From Brevibacillus composti (GTDB taxonomy: Bacteria > Bacillota > Bacilli > Brevibacillales > Brevibacillaceae), in contig NZ_CP066308.1 in NCBI RefSeq assembly GCF_016406105.1, forward strand, positions 433,501-497,500: a stretch of 64,000 bases of DNA. Reading direction: 5' to 3'. Below, piece by piece: positions 57,690 to 64,000 of the stretch. Within the stretch, counting starts at the first letter, position 1. The number at the start of each line of letters is the position of its first letter. The notes beneath the pieces are model-generated. The model was not told the DNA's origin and did not search any database. It saw nothing but the letters and a program-made list of their open reading frames with translations. Position numbers and translations under genes: made by a program.

Positions 57690-59108
57690 TCACGGCTTGG
57701 GTGTCAAAAATGCCTGCGTGTAGTAATCAGCTTTCACGCCCACGCCCAGGTGGGTAAAGCCTTTCTCCAGAACGTTTTTCCGGTGGCCCAGGCTGTTCAT
57801 CCAGCTCTCATGGGCTTCGATGGAGTCCGGATAGCCGGCGGCGATGTTTTCTCCGGCCATGCTGTAGGAGAGTCCAGCCTTGCGAAGGCGTTCGAAGGGA
57901 TCCATCCCGGTGGTGGCCGAGACGTGATCAAAGTAGTCATGGTTTTTCATGTCCTGGCTGTGTCCGCGCGCGACCTGAGCAGCCTGTTCGCTCCATTGGA
58001 CTTTCGGGAGGTTGTAGCGGTAGCGGATCACATTGACCAGGTCGAGCACCTGTTTTTCCCGAGCGGCATTGACGGCCTCCTGCTGCTTGATGGTCAGGGG
58101 CGGCGGGTCAAAATGGGGCGCTTCTCCTTGGTAGGTCCAGCGTGTCTCATAGTAGCCGCCTCTCATCAGAATCAAGGTGTCGATCAGGCGAATGCCTGTC
58201 ACTTTGTCGCGGTTTTGCTTGTCCAGATAGAAGATACGGGGGATGCCGTCCTCAATCACCAGCGGCCGCAGGCTGGGTTGATTGGTGATCTGCACCTGGG
58301 CGCGCTGATAGGAAAAGGAGAGCGTGGGCTGCAGCTTGTACTGGCGGCCCAAGGCAGACAGGCTGGTGCCGATCCCGACTTGGCCCAGCTTCACTTCGGC
58401 GGCGTTGGAATAGAGGTCCACCACCTTGCCGTCCATGATCCCCACCTGCAGATAGCGGGCCGGATTGCGGTTATAGATGAGCCATTGATAGCCCAGTCCG
58501 CTCGGCTCCTCCCGGTCGGGCCGGCCCAGCGACTCGATCACGTCGGCCTCAGTCATTCCCAGCGCAATTCCGAACAGGGTAGTCTCTGCCGCTGTCTTCA
58601 CAGATTCCCTGGCGGCAGCCGTCCGGGCGGCAGTGGCAGGGGATGAGGGAGCAGGCTGTTTGGCGGACGAATCGGCGGGAGCAGCGGCATCGGAGCGGCG
58701 GGTGGCCGGCTGACCGGATTGCGCTCCGTCTGCCGCGTGCATCTGCGGCGGCTCCCCGTCGGCTTTGCCTGATCCGCTCCGTGCTCCGGCAGCTTGATCA
58801 TCCCCGCCGACGGGAGCCTGTCCCACAAAAGCAGCGGTGTGGTCCTGCTTCACCGGTTTATTTTCGAGTCGGCCGGCCAGGGTCAGGGGGATGTACATAT
58901 TCCCCTTGTACGACAGCGTGGCCGGTTGGTCGCCGCTTTGCGTCGGGTAGTAGCCGGGCTTGTCCGGGGCCGTTACTTCTTTTCCGTCCCAATATAGTTT
59001 CACAGGCTGGATGGATGCGAGAATCATGGACGAGCCATCCGCAGGGTACAGCTTGCCTATGCCTGCTGCGGAGAGAGCAAACACGCCGATCCAGAGCCAT
59101 TTTTTCAT
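57690..59108 (-). CDS. secreted CAP-domain protein (YkwD-like) with stalk-like N-terminus
   Basis: A 472-residue exported protein. The signal peptide (MKKWLWIGVFALSAAGIG) is followed by a short stalk-like domain (about 30-80; VKLYWDGKEV, YKGNMYIPLTLAGRL), an Ala/Ser/Pro/Gln-rich linker (about 95-165), a CAP-associated domain (about 170-320; ETTLFGIALGMTEADVIESLGRPD) and a C-terminal CAP/SCP domain (about 345-465; LVNVIRYRYNLPKVQWSEQAAQVARGHSQDM, HESWMNSLGHRKNVLE). The zinc-site histidines are in RGHSQDM and GHRKN, with E in AGENIA. The minus-strand ATG at 59108 follows AAGGGAGGATACC. Role in the wall or spore surface is likely but undefined. Confidence 0.9.
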   Translation of the reverse strand: MKKWLWIGVFALSAAGIGKLYPADGSSMILASIQPVKLYWDGKEVTAPDKPGYYPTQSGDQPATLSYKGNMYIPLTLAGRLENKPVKQDHTAAFVGQAPVGGDDQAAGARSGSGKADGEPPQMHAADGAQSGQPATRRSDAAAPADSSAKQPAPSSPATAARTAAARESVKTAAETTLFGIALGMTEADVIESLGRPDREEPSGLGYQWLIYNRNPARYLQVGIMDGKVVDLYSNAAEVKLGQVGIGTSLSALGRQYKLQPTLSFSYQRAQVQITNQPSLRPLVIEDGIPRIFYLDKQNRDKVTGIRLIDTLILMRGGYYETRWTYQGEAPHFDPPPLTIKQQEAVNAAREKQVLDLVNVIRYRYNLPKVQWSEQAAQVARGHSQDMKNHDYFDHVSATTGMDPFERLRKAGLSYSMAGENIAAGYPDSIEAHESWMNSLGHRKNVLEKGFTHLGVGVKADYYTQAFLTPKP

Positions 59109-59257
59109 GCAGGTATCCTCCCTTTGAACTGTGGTCGATTCTAGGTTTCTCTCTATGAGTATATGGCCAAACCGATTTGATAGAACCGAAAGAGAGAATA
59201 CTTTCCGAGTCACCAGGAGGGCAGCACACCAGATTGGAAAATTGTGAGGGAAAATAC

Positions 59258-59286
59258 TTGCAAAGTACATAGCGATTCATTATTAT
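59258..59286 (+). promoter_or_regulatory. sigma-A promoter of groESL
   Basis: TTGCAA (59258-59263), 17-base spacer, TATTAT (59281-59286), just upstream of the CIRCE element. Confidence 0.8.
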
Positions 59287-59298
59287 AAGTATTGGGTG

Positions 59299-59325
59299 TT
59301 AGCACTCCATCGTGGTGAGTGCTAA
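59299..59325 (+). promoter_or_regulatory. CIRCE operator (HrcA binding site)
   Basis: TTAGCACTC, nine bases, GAGTGCTAA: a perfect consensus CIRCE inverted repeat positioned over the transcription start. HrcA represses groESL here until heat shock. Confidence 0.98.
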
Positions 59326-59372
59326 CAACACAAAAACTTCTTGAACCAACATTTTTGAGGAGGGTGTTTTTT

Positions 59373-59657
59373 GTGCTGAAGCCATTGGGTGACCGTGTAG
59401 TACTCGAACCAATTTCCAAAGAGGAGACAACCGCTAGCGGCATCGTTCTCCCTGACACTGCGAAGGAAAAACCGCAAGAAGGGCGTGTCGTTGCAGTAGG
59501 TTCCGGTCGTGTTTCCGACAACGGAGAGCGCATTGCTTTGGAAGTAAAAGAAGGCGACAAAGTTATTTTCTCCAAATACGCCGGCACCGAAGTGAAAGTG
59601 GATAACAAAGAATACCTCGTGCTTCGCGAATCCGACATCCTGGCTATCATCGGCTAA
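59373..59657 (+). CDS. groES: co-chaperonin GroES
   Basis: The 94-residue Hsp10 lid of the GroEL chaperonin. It begins [12 protein letters not shown], has the mobile loop around [18 protein letters not shown] and ends with [15 protein letters not shown] 59373 follows GAGGAGGGTG; the frame upstream (from 59319) runs through the CIRCE leader and is not coding. HrcA/CIRCE controls the operon. groEL follows 73 bases later. Confidence 0.97.
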   Translation: MLKPLGDRVVLEPISKEETTASGIVLPDTAKEKPQEGRVVAVGSGRVSDNGERIALEVKEGDKVIFSKYAGTEVKVDNKEYLVLRESDILAIIG

Positions 59658-59724
59658 GGATGTAAACGGCAAGGTACAGACCAAACCCATTTTCAATCGT
59701 TATACACATAACGCAGGAGGTTGA

Positions 59725-61353
<1,629 letters not shown>

Positions 61354-61375
61354 GAAACGGACCGCCGTTTCGTGG

Positions 61376-61406
61376 GAGACAGACCTTAGGGTCTGTCTCT
61401 TTTTTA
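61376..61406 (+). terminator. terminator of groESL
   Basis: GAGACAGACC (61376-61385) pairs with GGTCTGTCTC (61390-61399), followed by TTTTTT. Confidence 0.92.
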
Positions 61407-61525
61407 TTGATACGCTTCCTCCCATGCCCCTGTTTTTGCTCCTCGCCGACTTTTTTCCATTCCCGATTTTCTTCTTCTCCACACCTTTGCTATGTACTAT
61501 TTTTGGAAAAGTACAAATACTATGG

Positions 61526-61553
61526 TTGTAAAAATATTTCTCGACTTTATTAT
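61526..61553 (+). promoter_or_regulatory. promoter of the sugar ABC operon
   Basis: TTGTAA (61526-61531), 16-base spacer, TATTAT (61548-61553), 75 bases before the start. Confidence 0.55.
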
Positions 61554-61627
61554 GGACAACAAAATTTTACTCCAATTTCTGTAGAACGGTCCGTTATCAG
61601 TTAATGAAAGTGGAGGAGATGGAAGCA

Positions 61628-62926
61628 ATGAGAAGAGTTGGCGTCATTCTGTTTTCTTTCCTGCTCGTATTCTTCCTGGCTGCATGCAGTGCGAGTCCTC
61701 CGGCAGCCAAACCCGCCGAAGGGACCAGCCAGCCAGCCGCCCAAGAGCCCCAGAAAGAGCCTGTGGAACTGGTAATGTACAGCTGGCGGACGGAGGACAA
61801 GGACGCGTACGCCAAAATCCTTGCCGAGTTTGAAAAGAAGCATGAGCACATCAAGGTCAAGTTCAAGCCCTTTAAGTCGACGGAGTACAACACGATCGTG
61901 ACCAACACCCTGACAGCGGGATCGGGCGTCGATATTCTGCAGCTGCGGCCGTATACGATCGCTGCCTCTATCGCGGATGCCGGTTATCTGCTTCCGCTTG
62001 ACGATCTCAAAGGAGTGAGCGACATCCCCAAGGATTATCTCGATGCCGCACGCGGAAGCGACGGCAAGGTCTACGGCGTGCCGCTGTCGATTAACTCGGC
62101 CGTGATCTTCTATAATAAAAAGCTGTTTGCCGACAATGGCCTGCAGCCGCCGCAGACGTGGGACGAATTGATCGCCGTGTGCGAAGCCCTGAAAGCCAAA
62201 GGAATCACGCCGATCGCCCAATCCGGCAAAGCCGCTTACCTCTTGTCGATTACCCACAGCGTGATCGCACCCGGCTCCATTGGGGGAAATGATTATATCG
62301 AGAAGATGCTCAGAGGGGAGAGCAATTTTAAAGACGCCGCTTTCGTGGAGTCGATCCAACGGATGCAAGAGCTGGCGCCGTTTTTCCCGCAAGATTTTGT
62401 CGCGATCGACGACAAAGATGCGCAAGCCCTTTTCTACACGGGCAAGGCGGGGATGTACATCAATGGAAGCTACCGTCTGGAGACCTTTGAAAAATTAAAT
62501 CCGGACATGGAGCTGGATTTCATCCCGGGACTTGCCAAGGAAAAGGGAGGCGATGCCCCCATGGTTAACTGGGTGGATGGCTCCTACGGGATTGTCAAAT
62601 CGACCAAACATCCCGAAGAGGCGAAGCTTTTGATGGAATTCCTCGCCTCCCAAGAGTTCGGTCAGCGGTTCAGCGATGAATTGAATCGCCTGAGCGCCAT
62701 TCCGGGAGTCACTCCCAAAAATCCGCTCGTCCAAAAAATGACGCAGCTCAGTGAAAAAAGCATGGTGCCGTATCTGATGCTGGTTCATTTTGGCGAGGGA
62801 ACCCCGACGACCAAAACGACCTTTGAAGATTCGCTTCAAGGCATGTATATCGACAAATTGACGGTCGAGCAGGTAGCCGACGCCACGCAAGCATCTGCGG
62901 ACAAGTGGTTTCAGCCGGTGAAATAG
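61628..62926 (+). CDS. sugar ABC transporter substrate-binding lipoprotein
   Basis: A 432-residue family 1 solute-binding protein for a carbohydrate (CUT1-type) ABC importer. The lipobox LAAC puts the lipidated cysteine at residue 20, followed by a Pro/Ala linker. Features are VELVMYSWRTEDKDAYAKILAEFEKKH, GVDILQLRPYT and the VYGVPLSINSAVIFYNKKLFADNGL block typical of sugar-binding members. ATG 61628 follows GTGGAGGAGATGG. The permease gene is next after a hairpin. The sugar is unknown. Confidence 0.93.
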   Translation: MRRVGVILFSFLLVFFLAACSASPPAAKPAEGTSQPAAQEPQKEPVELVMYSWRTEDKDAYAKILAEFEKKHEHIKVKFKPFKSTEYNTIVTNTLTAGSGVDILQLRPYTIAASIADAGYLLPLDDLKGVSDIPKDYLDAARGSDGKVYGVPLSINSAVIFYNKKLFADNGLQPPQTWDELIAVCEALKAKGITPIAQSGKAAYLLSITHSVIAPGSIGGNDYIEKMLRGESNFKDAAFVESIQRMQELAPFFPQDFVAIDDKDAQALFYTGKAGMYINGSYRLETFEKLNPDMELDFIPGLAKEKGGDAPMVNWVDGSYGIVKSTKHPEEAKLLMEFLASQEFGQRFSDELNRLSAIPGVTPKNPLVQKMTQLSEKSMVPYLMLVHFGEGTPTTKTTFEDSLQGMYIDKLTVEQVADATQASADKWFQPVK

Positions 62927-62964
62927 GTGAGAGACGGCGCCATGCCATTTGCGTGAGAGGGGGA

Positions 62965-63012
62965 GCGGTACAGCTTGGCGGCTTTCCGAAGCCTGGCGGC
63001 TGTACCGCTTTT
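62965..63012 (+). promoter_or_regulatory. intercistronic hairpin/attenuator before the sugar permease
   Basis: GCGGTACAGC (62965-62974) pairs perfectly with GCTGTACCGC (62999-63008), then TTTT. Likely reduces read-through from the binding-protein gene into the permease genes. Confidence 0.7.
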
Positions 63013-63036
63013 ATCAGCTGGGGGAGGTCGAAAATA

Positions 63037-63996
63037 GTGGCCCTGTTGGAAAAATGGACGGACAAAAAGCGGCAGATCACCGTGAAAAAGAGGATGAACT
63101 GGAAAAAGCATTTGGTGCATGCTTTGCTCCTGCCTGCTCTGGTGGTCTATGTCTGGTTTCAGGTCTACCCGATTTTTTCCGCATTCTGGAACAGCTTTTA
63201 CTCATGGAACGGGCTGCAGCGAGGCACATTTATCGGACTTGAGAATTTCATTCGCCTGTTTACGGAGTCGCCCTTTCAGGAGATGTTTTACCGCGGCTTT
63301 GGCCATAATGTCATTTTTTTTATCGTTACCGTAATTTCCAAACTGATGGTTGCGTTTATTCTCGCGCTCCTCATTACCAGCAAAATACGCGGAAAAGAGT
63401 TTTTCAAGACGGTGATCTTTTTGCCCAAGCTTCTCTCGGTGATCGTCGTCGGTTTTCTGTTCAGCCTGATCCTAAACCCGACCTACGGAGCGCTCAATAC
63501 GTTTCTATCCTTTATTGGCCTGGAGGAGTGGGCGAGACCCTGGCTGGGCAGTCCCGACACCGCCTTGTACACGATTATCCTGGTGAACAGCTGGTATGGG
63601 CTGGGCTTTGCGGTGCTGATCTTCTTAGCCGGCTTGCAGGCGATCCCCTCGGAGATCTATGACGCGGCCAAAGTAGACGGGGCATCGGGTCTGACGATGC
63701 TGTTTCGGATCACGCTGCCGTTGGCGATGCCTGCGGTGATGGTGATGACCATCCTGACATTTATCGGCGCTTTTGAGGCGTTTGAGCTGATCTTCGCGAT
63801 GCAAGGCTCCCAGGGCGGTCCCTACTATTCCACGGACGTGCTGGCGACCTATTTTTATCGCTTGGCCTTTGGCTCGGTGGATGGCGGGGAGTCGATCGGA
63901 CTGGGTTCCGCGCTTGCGGTCGTGCTGTTTTTGATGATATCCAGCGCCACGGCTATTCTGCTTTTCTTCTTCAAACGAAAAGAATACGAACAATGA
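63037..63996 (+). CDS. sugar ABC transporter permease (MalF-type)
   Basis: A 319-residue CUT1-family permease with about six helices: LLLPALVVYVWFQVYPIFSAFWNSF opens the first, and the cytosolic EAA loop EIYDAAKVDGASGLTMLFRITLPLAMPA (core DAAKVDGAS) contacts the ATPase. GTG 63037 follows GGGGAGGT at a spacing of eight; the longer frame from 62905 runs through the hairpin. The last bases of the window (GAGG) look like the ribosome binding site of a second permease gene. Confidence 0.93.
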   Translation: MALLEKWTDKKRQITVKKRMNWKKHLVHALLLPALVVYVWFQVYPIFSAFWNSFYSWNGLQRGTFIGLENFIRLFTESPFQEMFYRGFGHNVIFFIVTVISKLMVAFILALLITSKIRGKEFFKTVIFLPKLLSVIVVGFLFSLILNPTYGALNTFLSFIGLEEWARPWLGSPDTALYTIILVNSWYGLGFAVLIFLAGLQAIPSEIYDAAKVDGASGLTMLFRITLPLAMPAVMVMTILTFIGAFEAFELIFAMQGSQGGPYYSTDVLATYFYRLAFGSVDGGESIGLGSALAVVLFLMISSATAILLFFFKRKEYEQ

Positions 63997-64000
63997 GGAG

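Overview
The window looks like a chromosomal segment of a moderately GC-rich, endospore-forming Firmicute of the Paenibacillales, most likely Brevibacillus. The evidence is a gamma-type small acid-soluble spore protein gene, a cortex morphogenesis gene (cmpA), a GerM-domain lipoprotein, remnants of a gerA-type germination operon, strong AGGAGG-type ribosome binding sites with many TTG/GTG starts, and gene order matching Bacillus subtilis over the right-hand half. The genus is inferred from sequence character alone. No rRNA, tRNA, CRISPR array, prophage or insertion sequence was seen.

Left part (1-33.8 kb). It opens with the 3' end of a rhodanese gene, a Sco1 protein and RNase J. A bile-acid/sodium symporter gene that is both 5'-truncated and frameshifted follows, then a bacilliredoxin, an aldo/keto reductase, an MFS exporter on the minus strand and an LCP-family wall ligase. 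At 8.1-9.7 kb lies a collapsed germination operon: a frameshifted GerA piece fused to a GerB middle piece fused to a GerC tail. Next comes a SAM-I riboswitch controlling the methionine importer metNPQ. A cluster of oligopeptide-binding lipoproteins follows (three intact, one decapitated) without any permease or ATPase, interrupted by a stalk/NPCBM protein. Then come sporulation-type small genes, a secreted M28 peptidase, a stalk-AMIN-amidase, a GerM lipoprotein, the pstSCAB phosphate importer with a Pho-box-like promoter, a gluconate-dehydrogenase-like trio, an ArsR regulator, a glutaredoxin and a SASP gene.

Right part (33.9-64 kb). The order acpS-ydcC-(membrane protein)-alr-ndoAI-ndoA-rsbTUVW-sigB-tex-cmpA-(hyp)-sprT-like-thiL-tsaE-tsaB-rimI-tsaD-ydiF-(FTHF ligase, moaB, moeA-like)-tatA-tatC-(hyp, CAP protein)-groES-groEL follows the B. 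subtilis chromosome from acpS to groEL. There are instructive differences. The general-stress operon starts directly at rsbT, with no rsbR, rsbS or rsbX. moaC and rex are missing between ydiF and tatA. A large phosphatase-like polytopic membrane protein is inserted after tsaD. A sugar ABC importer (binding protein, first permease) follows groEL and runs to the window edge.

Regulatory highlights are the SAM riboswitch, a perfect CIRCE element at groESL, a DnaA-box cluster between tsaD and the phosphatase-like gene (the position of the gcp DnaA-box cluster in B. subtilis), a hairpin that can mask the cmpA ribosome binding site, and intercistronic hairpins after the binding-protein genes of the pst and sugar operons. 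I found no clearly new multi-gene defence or biosynthetic system. The most interesting signals are the DnaA-box cluster, the stripped-down sigB module, the collapsed ger operon, a gene whose best start appears to be ATC, an uncharacterised phosphatase-like membrane protein and an unassigned folded intergenic RNA.
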